Made by a program: the position numbers and the translations under genes. A stretch of DNA of 64,000 bases, from positions 541,501 through 605,500 of the forward strand of contig JAYKKM010000207.1 of assembly GCA_035772405.1 (NCBI GenBank). Reading direction: 5' to 3'. Of the stretch, positions 1-12,299 are shown piece by piece. This DNA comes from Chrysogorgia sp. JL179-B06 (lineage: Eukaryota; Cnidaria; Anthozoa; Scleralcyonacea; Chrysogorgiidae). The notes below the pieces were generated by a model. The model searched no databases. It saw nothing but the letters and a program-made list of their open reading frames with translations, and had not been told where the DNA came from. Position 1 is the stretch's first letter. Each line of letters starts with the position of its first letter.

Positions 1-1599
1 TATACTAAAACAGTTTCAAAACAGGACTGTTTTAATACTATTTTATGTCTAATTTTCTTAAAACAGATTTAAAATCTGATTGAAATATATTTAAAACAAC
101 AACTATTTTAACATTTCCCAAAAAATAGATTTAAAACAGGCAATATGCATTAAAAATAGGGTTAAAATACATCAACTACAATTAAAATAGATTTAAACTA
201 CCTTCAAAATAGTGTTTGTGGTTTTGTAAGGGTAGAATGTTAATAAATGTTTAAAAACGACGATGGGTTGGCATGATTTGCTTTTTGTGTGTACAAGATC
301 GACCTCAAAATTGCTGTGTTTGGATACTCTTATCCAAACACGTGTATTGGCAAATCAGAGCGCTTGTTGTGTACATGTTATTTTATAATGCTTTTTAACC
401 AATGGAATTCTCTCAAATCATTCAACAACATGCAAGAAACTGGAAAACGTGTGACTAGAGGGCTCTGTTTTTTACTTAAGGTAATATTTTAATTAGTGGA
501 AAATAGCCAGCCAAGGCTAACGGTGCAATTTTTTATGTAACTTGTAAAGATCTACAATCATAGAATAATTACATTGGGACACAGCGTATGTAAGATGACT
601 TTTATGCGCACACTCATTATCTTTAAAATATGCCCTCCGATCAATGTTGTGAGCGAAATTTGGTTTGCCAGCACTCAGAAAAGTTCGTTGTAAATCAAGA
701 TTAATTGGTGGGGGGTGGGGAGGGAGGGAGGAAACCATGTGATTTATCTCACGGTAGTAAAAAAGTGAAAACGAAGCTATTTGATGCTTCAGTGTCCCAA
801 TTAATTATTCTGATTGTAGCTTAATTTAGATCTTATTTAGTGATTAGATATAATATGATTAGGCAATATGCTTAACTAATGGCATTCTGAACACCATTCA
901 TTAGGTATCATCAAGGACTCTTAACCGATTAGACATTCGTGATCACGAAATAAAGTGATAAACATCTCCAATCATCAACCTCTGAATTGTCTTTCTTTTT
1001 AATACAAGAAAACAAAATACGTAACAAGTAACGTAACACAACTTGTCTCACAATGTCAACGGCGTGTGCTGACACGCCATGCAATGGTCAAGATAATTGC
1101 TTTGCATGAACTCGATTCTACTTTGTTCAAATTGCCACAACTTTATCATAACAATTTTATCATAGCACAGCACAGACTATAACTCACAATTGTTCTGTAG
1201 ATAAGATGTCCTTACTTTTGGTAAGATAAAATGTTTCACTGATGCCGATCCCGCAAACAGCTGCGCTACAGGAACAAATAGACTGCAACAGACCCGCAAA
1301 GGAGTTTGAACGTGGCAGTGGCACGATTGATCAAGTGACATAAACGGCTGCACACCTGAAGTTCTTGTTCATAACAAGCGCTTAGCAGGAAAAAATTCAA
1401 ATCTTTGTCTGAAAACCATCTCATTGAAAGGATAGTTTTTGACGAATGTCACATTATTTCAATGTGGGGTTCAACCTTTAGACATTATATTAAAGGTGTA
1501 TTTGAACATTTGGTTAAACTGAATTGCCCAAAGCTCTTACTTAATGTGTCACCTTGTTTTAAATGTGTCACTTTGTGATTTTAAAACAATCACAGTTCT
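1..1599. other. AT-rich non-coding stretch
   Basis: I see no gene here. The first 250 bases are dominated by a degenerate recurring TTTAAAA/AAAACAG theme, as in an old low-complexity or minisatellite-derived tract. A G-rich patch (GGTGGGGGGTGGGGAGGG) lies near 707-725. Open frames are short and show no recognisable domain. Confidence 0.5.
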
Positions 1600-2630
1600 A
1601 AGACAATCCCAATTTTTCGCGAGAGGACATTGATCGTCTTTGTGAATGGTCAAATCAAAACCACATGGTATTAAATGCCAAAAAAACCAAGTCGATTCTG
1701 GTACCTGGAAAGCGATTGAAGTCTCGTTTAGAAAGTCCTACCTTAGATATATTAGCGAACGGAACAAGTATCGAACAGGTTACAAGTCAAATTGCTCGGT
1801 GTCCTCATAGATGAGGAGTTAAGTTTTGGTGACCATGTTGAAAAACTCTGTAATAAGTTAAGCCAAAAGATTGGTCTTTTGAAGAAGATACGTTCTTATC
1901 TACCAATTCATGAACGGAAACTATATTATAATGCCCTCATAAAACCAACGATGATGAATGCTAGTTCCATATGGACAAATTGTTCAAAAGAAAATTTAAA
2001 CAGAATTTTTAGACTTCAGAAACGTGCAGCTCGTGTGATACTTAGAGCTGACATACAGTCTAGAACGGTGGACAACTTCAAGAAATTGGGTTGGATACCC
2101 TATTATGACGAGGTTAAGATTAATAAATGTGTTTTAGTTTATAAGAAACTGAAAGGCGAAGCTCCATCATATATGGACGACCTTTTAATAACAAACAAAT
2201 CCATACATTCTAGACAAACAAGGCACTTATTATAACCTAGTTTGTCCTAGGTATACTCGTACTAGTGAAGTCGGCAAATTATTCACAATAAGCAGTATAA
2301 AAATATGGAATGGTTTGCCTCCAGAAATAAAGAGGAAAACAAGTACCTCTTCTTTTAAAAAAGCATTAAGAAAATTATTTTTAGAATCCTATGCGAACAT
2401 TGACTCTTTTGTAGTTTGTATGTAAACTTTATTTATTGATTTACTGATTTTGTATGTAAATTTTATTTGGTGATATATATAGTTGTATACATATATTTAT
2501 AGATAGTTTTATGTAAATTACCATTCAATTGTGTAGAGTTTTTAATTGTTATGAGGGCCACAGGTTTGTCAGCGTAAGCTGTTATGTGTTTTACCCTCAG
2601 TAAATAAAGTTATTATTATTATTATTATTG
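1600..2630 (+). mobile_element. 5'-truncated LINE: RT C-terminus and 3' tail
   Basis: This is the 3' end of a non-LTR retrotransposon. From about 1623 one frame reads the conserved region after the RT palm (DIDRLCEWSNQ, then LNAKKTKSILVPGK). The frame shifts near 1786 into KLLGVLIDEELSFGDH, the usual start of the C-terminal 'thumb' module, and runs to 2235. That part includes the LQKRAARVIL motif typical of CR1/L2/Jockey-type LINEs. A further shift near 2235 continues with IWNGLPPEIKRKTSTSSFK, the standard end of this ORF, with a stop near 2427. The 3' end carries AATAAA-like sequence and an (ATT)n tail at about 2609-2630. The endonuclease and RT palm are missing, so this copy is dead on arrival. 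Family assignment within the CR1/L2 group is inferred. Confidence 0.85.
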
Positions 2631-3226
2631 AAAACGGAATTGTTTACTGTGTTTTGCCAAATTATTAATCAAACGGTCAAAGTAGGATAACAAATTTGAA
2701 ATTTAAAAATACAAGGAGTGAAAGGTAAATAAGATATCATGTTTCATCAAACGAAAGCATATTTGAAGGTGTTTAGTAAAGATTACAAGGATTTGTCCCA
2801 TGTTTTTCCTGTCAGTGTCTTACGTTGAGGAATTTAATAGAGATCGTAGATCGCGACGAATGTAATGTAACTTGACGTCCTTTATTCGTTGGTCACAGTC
2901 CAACTTTTCTTTCATGAAAAACGTTTACCAATGATTTGGCTTTTTAAACTTTTAACAAAGTTGCTTTAGAACAATTGCTGACAATTCGCAAGGCTGTTTT
3001 CACATACCGCGGAATTTTAGAAACAATATGTTATATGTGGTATTTCGATCTTGTAGTTTATTCTCCATGCTCAATATCAAAACAACACAAACTAAACAAC
3101 ACAGCTTTGGGTACCCCACATACGTAATCTATTGATTGACAAAACCTACTTTCGCACCCGCATGGCCGAACGTTGCCACTACCATGATCCCTTGCGCGCT
3201 TCAAAATTACGCACATGTTTCTAAAT
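2631..3226. other. no gene seen
   Basis: AT-rich sequence between the LINE tail and the possible exon at 3227. No domain or repeat structure stands out. Confidence 0.4.
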
Positions 3227-3353
3227 ATGGCGGAGTGGAGACAGTTTGCTAACAAACAGAAGTTTAAAAGGTTACATCCGATGGGAACGTTTCTTCGAGT
3301 TTTGGAGAAGAAAAGAACTTTCAGGGCGAACGGCAACAGCGACAAGACACAAG
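3227..3353 (+). CDS. possible small host exon with splice donor (unknown protein)
   Basis: I do not recognise this protein. An ATG at 3227 opens a basic frame beginning MAEWRQFANKQKFKRLHP and ending ...GNSDKTQ at a consensus donor (CAAG then GTAAGAA, GT at 3354). If not spliced, the frame stops at about 3385 after some 52 codons. A candidate acceptor lies at about 3438 (TTTTAGATTAG). Using the second AG restores a phase-compatible frame of about 18 more codons (GWQKEKQQVQKNP...). The sequence just upstream is richer in CpG than its surroundings, as at some promoters. There is no domain, no homology I can name and no transcript evidence. It could equally be a chance frame or a mobile-element 5' end. 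Confidence 0.3.
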
Positions 3354-4485
3354 GTAAGAAATCAACACTCATTTGTATATTTTAAATATAATTGTCATCA
3401 CAAACAATGAGCCAGTGTAAATAACTATTTTAGATTAGGATGGCAGAAGGAGAAGCAACAGGTGCAGAAGAACCCCAACCTTCATGATCATTAGAATATG
3501 CTGATCCCGAAATGGAAACAGACCAAAATAGGAAATATTGAGCATCTTGTCAAGCTGCAAGTCCTCTCCAGTTACAGGCACTGACTTGGTAATTAAGTAC
3601 TTCTACTATTAAAGCCACTTTTTCATATACAGTTTAAAAACAAGAATCTGTTGAAACTGATGATTACTGTGCTTACTATATTTATCTATTTTTTGTAATT
3701 TCAAAATTCTCATGAGCCAATGCAATTGGAAACAGAATTAATTACATATAAACATAACATGAACAAATTATCTTTATGGCAAGGACTTTGATGATTACTA
3801 AAGTATTTTTAACAAGTTTTCGACTTTATTTTGTAGTATTTCAAGTTGAGGAAACAACACAAAGCCACACTGTGTACCATATAGATCACCACCCCATGAA
3901 AGGTCATAAAATGTTTTAGATTGCCCAAGGAATACACAGGGCAATCAATAAGTTGTTATAAATTGTGTTCTATCAGCAAGGGTGGATCCAGACTAGTGCC
4001 AGTAGTTTGCGGAAATTAGTCAGATGTTGATGAAAGAAAATGAATATTTTTAATGGTATAGTTTTGTTATATAGTAGTTTATTACTTTTCAGATTCCTGC
4101 TTTCAATGCTATTGATATCGATTGGCCCTGGAGATAATACCCTGCGACTGGTTCTAATGCGCCCGGCTTTTACCACCGGTGGACAGCGCCGTGTGTAGTT
4201 GTGTGGAAATGTGACGGGCACTACTAAAACTGCACGGAAACTACTCAGTTCTTGTGAAAAACTGCGGAAACTACTCAGCTCACGTTGAAACCCCACAGAA
4301 ACTACTCAAAATTGTCTTCTGGCTCACAGGAGAAAGAACGTTCGTTTGTGAGTCGTTAGTGATGATGGCGAGATTTTCAGCCATAGTACGATTACCCTCT
4401 GCAGTCGTCGATTGGCCATTGCCAAACGAAAGATTCTGATGGATAGGGGCATGTTTTAGTTTAGGAGGAATTCGCACATGGGCCG
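3354..4485. other. intergenic stretch with a short triplicated motif
   Basis: No gene is seen beyond the putative second exon near 3439-3495. At about 4232-4307 the phrase GAAACTACTCA occurs three times at roughly 30-bp spacing, a small degenerate tandem repeat. The hAT element begins at 4486. Confidence 0.45.
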
Positions 4486-4992
4486 CAGTGCTGGATTATC
4501 TAAGGGGCAAAAGGGGCATTTGCCCCCGGCCCTAGATTTCCACCGGCCCAAAAAAAGAATAATAAATAATTTATAGTTTCCCTTCAAAAGTTCATATATA
4601 AATGTGATCATCGAATAATTAAACTCGTTTGTTAAAGCAACGCTCACTTACCTCAGTGTTTAGTGTTTACAGTAACAAATATATGCAATGTAATATTGCA
4701 TCATTTGCATGGAATATCTTACCGCTCACACGTGCTTTTTTAATCTAAAATAATTTAACCATACGGCATATATTGTCATCATGATTGTCATTTAAAGAAT
4801 CCGCCATGTTTACAAAATTAGTTGTGAAGTGAAATACTTCATGTAGTACTGCACCATGTTACATCTAACGTAATATCGGTTGCCATGTTTACATAAAAAT
4901 ATTAAACTGCTCATACAAGACGTTCAATTGTATATTGTCCCCACAATACTTCAAAAACAAGCTTAGTTCAGGAATAATTGTTATGAAAACTT

Positions 4993-7605
4993 ATGAATAA
5001 ATCCAAAGGAGGCGCACAGAAAGCAAGAGAAAGGCGAGACAAGCAGGAGAGACGTGAAGCGGAACTCAAGAAAATATCGAAAATAAGCAGCTTTTTCGCA
5101 ACAACTAAGAGTGGTCCAGAAGATCCCGATGCTGGGGAAGAAAACGATTCTGTCCAACCTCCCACTGGTAGCGTTACAGTCAGTGCCGCCTCCGTAGAAA
5201 GTAACGATCGGACAATCGAACTCCAGATTGGTCCACTGCAGGAATCTGAATCTGTTGATGTTCATGAGATGGAAACATCAGGGCAAGACCAAGTGACAGA
5301 GGCAGAACAGGATACGTCCATGCCTATGCCGCCAGGAGCAGTAGGAGACGATCTTGGAAAGTGGGTTAGGGAAGACATCAACGAACAATCACGTTGTTTT
5401 TGGATCGCTAAAGGTTCCTCAACATGTCAACACCTCGACGGACCTTTCGATAATTCAATAACAGTTGATAGCAAAGTGAAACGATCGTGCACACGGTCAA
5501 TGTTTACCCGTGTTCATAATCTTACACGAAACCAGACGCTTCGCAATTGGCTTTGCTATTCCCCATCAAAAGGTGCTTTATTTTGTTTCACATGCTTCCT
5601 TCTTTCCAAGGCTTCCAATGGCCAATTTTGCACTGGATTCTGTGACTGGAAGCATGCTGAGAGATCTATTTCCCGACACGAGACCAGCGAGAAGCACTTG
5701 GAAGCTGTCCGAGCCATGCTGGTGCGTTCACACTCAGAAGGCCGGATTGACAGCGAATTTGCAAAGTAATCTGAAATCTCTTTCAGATACTGGCGAGATG
5801 TTTTGAAACGAGTAGTGGTCGTGATTAAGCTGCTAGCAACTCGGGGCTTGGCTTTTCGTGGCAGTAATGAGACAATCGGTTCGCCAACGAACGGAAACTT
5901 TTTGGGAGTATTGGAAGCTATTACGCAGTTTGACCCATTTTTGGCGCAGCATTTAACTAAATATGGGAATCCTGGCCGTGGAAAGGTGTCATATCTTTCG
6001 CCCACTATCTGCGATGAATTTATCGCCCTTCTTGGCGGAAAGGTTTGCGAAAAAATTGTGACGGAACTGAAAGCTGCAAAATACTACTCTGTGTCAGTCG
6101 ATTCAACGCCAGACATAACACACTGTGATCAGCTCACAATAATCTTCCGTTACGTGATTACTGCTGGCCCTGTGGAGCGATTCATTAAGTTCGTTCCAAT
6201 TGAAAGTCATACACGTGAAAGCTTGGGAAACGTATTGATCTCGCTTCTGGAGCAGTTTGAGATCGACATTGCATACTGCTGTGGCCAGTCATACGACAAT
6301 GCATCCAATATGAGTGGAATTTACAATGGAATGCAGGCGTTAATTTCTGGCAAGAACAGCTTGGCATTTTATATTCCATGTGCTGGACACTCACTCAATC
6401 TAGCTGGGAAATCTGCAGTAGACTGTTGCCCTGCTGCCATTAGGTTCTTCGACTTTGTGCAGAAACTATATGTATTTTTTCCTCAGTCAACACATCGATG
6501 GAAAGTGCTGACAGATGTCTTGTCCAACACTCCAGTTGTCAAACGGCTTTGTACTACGAGGTAGTATGCACATGCAGATGCCACCAAAGCTCTCCTCGCT
6601 GGTCATGCATCTATTAAAAATGCATTAGAAGAAATTAGAGACGACGCAGAACAGAAGCCAGAGTGTTGCTTGGAATCATCTGACCATTAAAATTAAAATT
6701 ATGGAGAATTTGAAAACTGGGATAATGGCTGTACTCTGGAACGAAGTTCTTCAACGATTTAACACCATCAGCCTGATGCTCCAAGATCCTCAAAGATCCT
6801 AATAGTTCCATTGCCCTCTTTGACAGCCTGATAGAGTTTACAACATCGCAACGTTCAATGTTTGAATTCTACGAACAGAAGGGAAAAGAGCTGACTGGCA
6901 ATGAGAACTATCCTGAGGAAACATGTCGAAAGCGAAAGCGAAACACGCAGATGGAAGACTACGTCCTTCATGATGTTGCCGCAACCCCTGAAAACAGCGC
7001 AGTTGAAACGCCGGCAGATCGTTTTCGAGTTGATTCCTTCATTCCTATTGTAGACAAGTTGGTGCAAGCTCTTACCCGCAGACGCGATGCATATTATTTC
7101 GTAATTGAGAAGTTTGGGTTTTTGCGGCGGCTCACAACGTTAAAAGTGGACGAAATTGAAACATATGCGAAAGCATTGGTGGAACTTTATACTTCAGATC
7201 TTGAACCAGAACTTTCCCGAGAGCTGGATTTCCTGGCTTCAATTTTACGATCGGGTTTTCCAGTCGAAAGTGTCAATGTCACCACCGAAGACAAAAAAAC
7301 TGGAAGAAGCTCCAGAACTACAGATGTACCATATGGTAATGAATAACGTAGCCCTTCGCGATTCGATCCCAAATGTCGTTAACATGCTGTGCATATATCT
7401 TTCGCTCATGATCACTAACTGCAGTGGCGAAAGGTCATTCAGCGTCCTCAAGCGTGTTAAAAACTATCTGCGTTCAACAATGGGAAATGAAGGGATGTCA
7501 AACCTCTCCCTTCTCAGTATTGAGCATGAAGTCCTCAACTTGCTGCCAATTGACGAAATAATTTCTGACTTTGCATCATTGAAGGCTCGCAAAAAGTTAT
7601 TTTAA
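4993..7605 (+). pseudogene. hAT transposase, TTF-type zinc finger / ZMYM1-like, broken
   Basis: This encodes the transposase of the surrounding hAT element. Order: a basic N-terminus (MNKSKGGAQKARERRDKQ), an acidic linker, and a TTF-type zinc-finger region at about codons 130-245 (RCFWIAKG..., ALFCFTCFLL..., HETSEKHLEAV). The DUF4371-like RNase-H-fold core follows (YYSVSVDSTPDITHCDQL, then YDNASNMSG and CAGHSLNLAG), and last the hAT C-terminal dimerisation domain (NCSGERSFSVLKRVKNYLRS). An in-frame TAA at 5767-5769 and a TAG at 6562-6564 interrupt an otherwise continuous frame. Both fit single transitions (CAA to TAA, TGG to TAG). Further breaks lie near 6687-6815, and a frameshift near 7300 moves the end into another frame ending at 7605. 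Start chosen at the first ATG of the long frame. Confidence 0.88.
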
Positions 7606-7981
7606 AGTTCTTCTCTGTATCATCTGACTGTGTAATGCAGTGACTAATGTGTAATTATAGCCAGTTTATTTATATCTCGTTTCTATGGTGTTTAAGTTCA
7701 GCGAATCAGAATTGTTCAATTTGATACTTTTGACTTTGATATTTACAACTTACAAGACTGGGTGACATAGTATAAGTTCAAATTAAGTCCAAACAAAATG
7801 TCAGAATCTACATTGTCTATTGTCTGCTTCTATGAGGGAAATAATAGATTGGTAACATGACTAACTCTAGTCTAACTGAAACATTTTCTAAGCAGAGGAA
7901 CTGCAATATGAGTTTTATATGTCCGATCTAGCCGGAGAAATCGGACTTTTTCACAGCCACGGGCGATTTCGCATTTTGTGA

Positions 7982-8038
7982 CCGGCCCTTAAAATAGTTT
8001 TGCCCCCGGCCCTTAAAATAGTTTTGCCCCCGGCCCTG
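7982..8038. repeat. 24-bp subterminal direct repeat in hAT right end
   Basis: A 24-bp unit (GGCCCTTAAAATAGTTTTGC plus CCCC) is present twice in tandem, followed by a partial third. It lies just inside the right terminal inverted repeat. A related GCCCCCGGCCC motif lies inside the left end. Subterminal repeats of this kind often serve as transposase binding sites; that role is inferred. Confidence 0.7.
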
Positions 8039-8058
8039 GAAAGGTTAATCCGGCACTG

Positions 8059-8503
8059 ACATGGCCCAAATAAGATAAATAGTACGCTTCTTCCGAACCA
8101 CTTTGGCTATACCTTTGACGATTTTTAGTTCTACACTTCGAAGCTGAGAATCTTAAAGACCATTTCTATGAGCAATTTACACGAAATCTAGGATGTGTAA
8201 CATGTGGTGGTGTTTCGACATCTTGTAGGTCGATGTTTTCACGCACCTTTCAATCTCATGACAGCACTGAGTTCTCCACAGTTGTGAGTGCAACAGGTAA
8301 GAGTTTTCTGAACCAGTAAGGGTATTCTGACGACACATTTCTAGAGGGGTCCATGGGCATGCCCCCCGGAAAAGTTTGGGTTTTGGGTCTCTGGAATAGC
8401 ATTTCCTGCATTTTGAAGACACTTTTGAGCAAAATAAAGGTCTGAAATCCTATTTTTTATATATTGATATTTATTTGTGCAATAAGATAATAATTTAATT
8501 GTG
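8059..8503. other. no gene; possible old MITE remnant
   Basis: Intergenic. A GGGGTCCATGGGCATGCCCCCC phrase near 8347-8367 resembles the GC-rich ends of degraded non-autonomous DNA elements, but no partner end is found. Confidence 0.35.
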
Positions 8504-8735
8504 CAATAATGCAGAGAGTTCATGATCATCCAGACAATCATCAGGGGACACGTTGATTAACAATAGAATGTCATTCACATCAGCAGTAGAGTCCATTCCA
8601 GTAGCAGGATCCATTTCGGCTGCACTGTCCATAACAGTTTCAGCAGCAGGGGTCAGCTTCTGGGCCAACCTCTACCTGGTTTGGTAGACCATCAGCATCC
8701 ACCAAAACTGAGTCCACCTTGAAATAATAAGATTT
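8504..8735 (-). other. minus-strand coding remnant, possible terminal exon
   Basis: On the minus strand a polypyrimidine/AG stretch at about 8735 precedes a readable segment (VDSVLVDADGLPNQVEV...). After a one-base shift it continues as an acidic tail (MDSAAEMDPATGMDSTADVN, then DDCLDDHELSALLHN) with a stop at about 8500. I recognise no domain. Its position downstream of the hAT-derived gene at 9099-11386 suggests a lost 3' exon, or a separate gene remnant. Confidence 0.3.
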
Positions 8736-9098
8736 TGACTAATAAGATTTTGACTAATAGTATCATGTATTCATGTGCGTACAAGTAGTAGTTCTGTAGT
8801 TGTCCTTTTCTGTGGAAATCTTAGATCAGAAAACAGATACAACTTAAAATAAAATATATAATTTTTTTTAGATTGTAGATAGATATATAATATTACTTGC
8901 TGATAAACAAATATTTTGCAACAATCAGTAAGTGTCATTGATTATTAAGTGGAATGATAATAATTTTCATAGAAATATTAATCTTAAAGTTTATAATAAA
9001 GAAGAAATTTGAGAGATCACTGCAGTTTTATGTACCTGCAACCCAAAGTCAGACTGAGTACCAGTGCTTACAAACACTCTCCTACATGAAGGGATGTA
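8736..9098. other. AT-rich, no gene seen
   Basis: Very AT-rich sequence between the remnant above and the C-terminal stop of the hAT-derived pseudogene. Nothing else visible. Confidence 0.4.
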
Positions 9099-11386
9099 TC
9101 ATGTTGTTCTTTTCTTCCTCTTTTTCTTGTCAAGCCATAGCTTAGCAGCTTCCCTGATGAGCTGATCGCATTCTTCTGTACAAATTTAAGGACCATTTAT
9201 GGAAATATGAAGTAAACTTTCTAGCATTTTATTTGAGAGGCCTGAGCCTTGTTTTAACTCTTTATCACGCTACCACCACGTTCCGGCCAGGCATTTGATA
9301 TCGGCAAGCTCAGGATTGCTTCTGAAAATAAACTTAGAAGAGGGAAAAGGAATTTCATATTTAGAAGTTTCTTCAACACAACTTCGGTTTGTGTTTCACC
9401 TACCAGCTTACTGGGTTCAGGAATTTTGAACTTGGCCATGTGGAACTTGAATAACTCGACCTCTGGTATGCTCTCTGGAACATATATCTTTCCAATTTCT
9501 GTGATTTTGACGCTCCCGTATTCCGAAAACTCTGTTTGAGTCTACAGCAGGCAACAAGGCAGGATCAAAGACTGAGAACAATGGAAGGCTTTCTTTAAAG
9601 CGCTCATCAAGATGTTGGGTAAGAGCAGCAACATACCGATGGAGAAGATTATCCACCTCAACCAGACTGTACTCTGTAACTGGTACTTCAACACCCTGGA
9701 TAGTCAGACGACCGTTGGATTTCAGATCCTGGACAACATCACGGATTGCTTTGTGACTTAACGCTTCTTCTTCAAGCTTGGCCTTTGCATATGCCAGATT
9801 TGGTGCTACGTGTGAATAAGTTACTGACCCCTTTTGGAATGGCTGGACACTAAGTCCAATATTGGAATAGCCTGTTCAAGATGTAGATGGTTACAATGAA
9901 TTTGAAGGTGTTCAAGCACATAGACAATCTTTTTGCAGCAGCATCATGTTGCTCGTCGTTGAGTACTTTCAGTGTTGTTAGATCTGCCGTGTAGTCCTGA
10001 TGCAGACGCTTGACAGCTTTGCCCAACAATAGCCATCTGGTTCGACATGCCTTTTTGATCTTGTGTGTGACTGTCATCCTGGTGTTTAGGTTTGGGTGTA
10101 GACTCATGTTCATTTGAACCTTGACATAAGTTGCTGTCTTCTTGTTTGAATTTTCAAACAAAGACCATAACTAGCGCAAATTAGTTTCAACAACAGTGAT
10201 GTATTTCACTGTGTTGGCACCAGTGCATGCCAAAGCCAAACGATAGCATACACACTACAGCTGTTGCATTATGGGTGGCTGACTATCCATATGCTCCTCT
10301 TGCCTTTTCTTAAGTTTCACACCTACTCCACCCTTGCTGCCTGTGAATACAGATGCACCCCACTGAAGCTTATCTTCCTCTATCTCCTGAGCAAGCATAT
10401 CCACAATTGCATCTGCATTGGCACTTTTGTGGTGCTCTAGGAGGTTTCGCACTGATAGAAATTTGGTGGACACCTGTACACGACTACTGACATACTGGAC
10501 AAAAGGGACTAACTGCTCTGTCACAGCAACATCACTTACATCAGAAAGAAAAGAAACGTGCATCGGCCACTTCTTTGACTACTTGAGGTTTAAGGGTTTC
10601 ACCAATAGCCAGGTAAATTTCTTGCTTGCATCTTTCCGATTTGTGATTGAAGTCTTTTATATCAGGGTTACCATATCGTTTTAGAAAGTTAATGAGTGAC
10701 AGAACTTTCAAATTGGCCATTTCTTCTTTGGCAGTGAAATAAAAAGCAGCAAAAACTTGTACTATTACTTCGTCACCAACTTCTGCTTTCTTGTACAGCT
10801 CTTTCTGGAACCACGATGTCCGCTGAAGTAGTTCTTGCCTTATTGATTGCACGTGTTGTTCTAAATAGCCATGTTCTGTTATTGCTACATTTCTGTATTG
10901 TGTACCAGGTACCGTAGCATACTTTATGGACTTGTCGGTGTTGATGTGTTTCTTACAAAGGCAACAGAACATCCCCTTCCCCACTTGAAGTGTTAACCAC
11001 CATATATCGGTTTTACTACAAAATCCAATCTTGTCATTAATCCATTCGTGTTTGAAAACAGGAGGCTTATAAGATTCCTGTCGAGCTAGTTCACTGGCAA
11101 TTATTAGTGACTTACAGCTAGACTTGGAGCGTAGCATGTGATTGTGTAATACATGATCACATTCACTTACACAACCAAAACCAAATCTTTCTTCTATCAT
11201 ACACACGTGCTTCTTTTCAGAAAATGATCCGCTTGAAACTGGTGTTTCTGAGGATGGTTTGCCAATTAAAGCTGGTGTTTGTGATAAAGTTAAACTACCT
11301 GGTGTTTCTGAAGATATTTCATTTTCTCCAGTTGAACTTGAAGCTTCTTGTTCATCAGGGATGTTGTCATCTAAAAGATACAACAC
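9099..11386 (-). pseudogene. hAT-derived C17orf113/ZNF862-like gene, broken
   Basis: Read on the minus strand this matches the animal C17orf113/ZNF862-type family, domesticated or autonomous hAT transposases. The first 281 codons (11386-10541) hold an acidic Ser/Thr-rich N-terminus, a zinc-finger-like region (MFCCLCKKHINTDK, YLEQHVQSIRQE) and the family block EEMANLKVLSLINFLKRYGN. A frameshift near 10555 continues with LSDVSDVAVTEQLVPFVQYV, then KKACRTRWLLLGKAVKRLHQ at about 10030. Further shifts lead to YVAALTQHLDERF near 9630 and the C-terminal EECDQLIREAAKLWLDKKKR with a stop at 9099-9101. At least three frameshifts and a stop disable it. No terminal inverted repeats were found around it. 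Confidence 0.8.
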
Positions 11387-12053
11387 CTATGAACAGTCTT
11401 CCCAAAACATCAAACACAGTAACGCACACTACCTAACCAGCTGTCAAAATGAAATATATTGCATAAATAAGCATTGTTAGATAAATAAGCATTGTTATTT
11501 AATTAACTAATGATACAGAAACATATTCGTTGCTTGAATGCTAGTTAAAAAGTTAAATGCCATGCTACTCTTTGCTGCGGCTTACAACAACGTGCACTGA
11601 CGCGAGTGGAAATCGTGCCTTCGCGCTTCTCGCACGTTATGATAGAAATCCCGTCAAATTCTTCTCGATCGATCGGGTTTAGAGAAGGACATCCCCCATA
11701 TTCCACAATAATTATGACCGTGTCACTTTATTAATTTTGTAGTATCATGGATACAGATGAGATCCTCAGCAACGTGGACCTGGATGATTACATAATTTTT
11801 TGCACAAAATTTTACTATCCTTTACGAATGAACACCAAATCCAGGCGGTGATCAGTGGTGCTGGAGACGGTAAATTTTACTGATTACCACCTGATAAGGA
11901 GAACCCTGCATACATGTTCTGGAGCAAACTTACACCGCAATTGTTACGTTTGAACCTAATAAGTTTAGACACAAAATTAAACAGCAGTGACGATATTTAA
12001 CCGATCGTGAATGGTCAGTCATCATTTTGGTGCCAACACGTGATAAAAAGTTA
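11387..12053. other. no confident gene
   Basis: A plus-strand ATG at 11748 opens a short acidic peptide (MDTDEILSNVDLDDYIIF) of about 35 codons with no domain. Several CpG-containing hexamers (CGATCGATCG) occur near 11668. This stretch would be the intron of the minus-strand exon at 18629-18839 before the Gypsy insertion. Confidence 0.35.
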
Positions 12054-12058
12054 CTTAC
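12054..12058. repeat. Gypsy target-site duplication, left copy
   Basis: CTTAC directly before the 5' LTR, matched by CTTAC at 18624-18628 directly after the 3' LTR. Five base pairs is the usual Gypsy integrase spacing. Confidence 0.9.
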
Positions 12059-12272
12059 TGAACAATATCTTAACATTTGCAAAGACTTGTCATTGTTGCT
12101 AATGTTTATATTTATACTTAGTTTGTTGTTAAACACTTATGTTATTATTACATGACGTAGTGGGCTTTTGGCGCGCAATGGCCGACACATGGTTTAGCTG
12201 TTTATGTCTGTTCATTAGTTAAATAAATCTCTTTGTTATTCAATGGTTCTTGCTTGTTATTGATCTTAAATA
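12059..12272 (+). repeat. Gypsy 5' LTR
   Basis: 214 bp, starting TGAACAATATC and ending GATCTTAAATA. It differs from the 3' LTR by only a few changes (TTTGTTG for TTTGCTG, a 2-base indel at TTTATGTCTG, ATCTCT for ATCCCT). It contains a TATATTTATA box-like sequence near 12107 and an AATAAA near 12222 that could serve as poly(A) signal. Confidence 0.93.
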
Positions 12273-12290
12273 TGGCGCTGCGACTACGAA
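12273..12290 (+). promoter_or_regulatory. putative primer-binding site
   Basis: TGGCGCTGCGACTACGAA starts immediately after the LTR. TGG is the expected complement of a tRNA CCA end. I cannot name the tRNA. Confidence 0.6.
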
Positions 12291-12299
12291 GCGAACCTG

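Larger units (their letters stand above)
4486..8058 (+). mobile_element. near full-length hAT DNA transposon (ZMYM1-like clade)
   Basis: The left end reads CAGTGCTGGATTATC and the right end, reverse-complemented, reads CAGTGCCGGATTAACC, so the element has short terminal inverted repeats starting CAGTGC, as hAT elements do. The flanks are near-identical but carry an indel (ACATGGGCCG on the left, ACATGGCCC on the right). This fits an 8-bp target duplication that has decayed. Both subterminal regions share the GCCCCCGGCCC phrase. The interior holds one transposase gene of the hAT superfamily on the plus strand. Total length is 3573 bp. It is inactivated by two in-frame stops and at least one frameshift. 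Confidence 0.85.

Noticed and set aside
5556..6005. 149-codon minus-strand frame inside the hAT element
   Set aside because: Shadow of the transposase frame.
10418..11480. Plus-strand frames opposite the C17orf113-like gene
   Set aside because: Antisense shadows of the minus-strand coding region, without domain.
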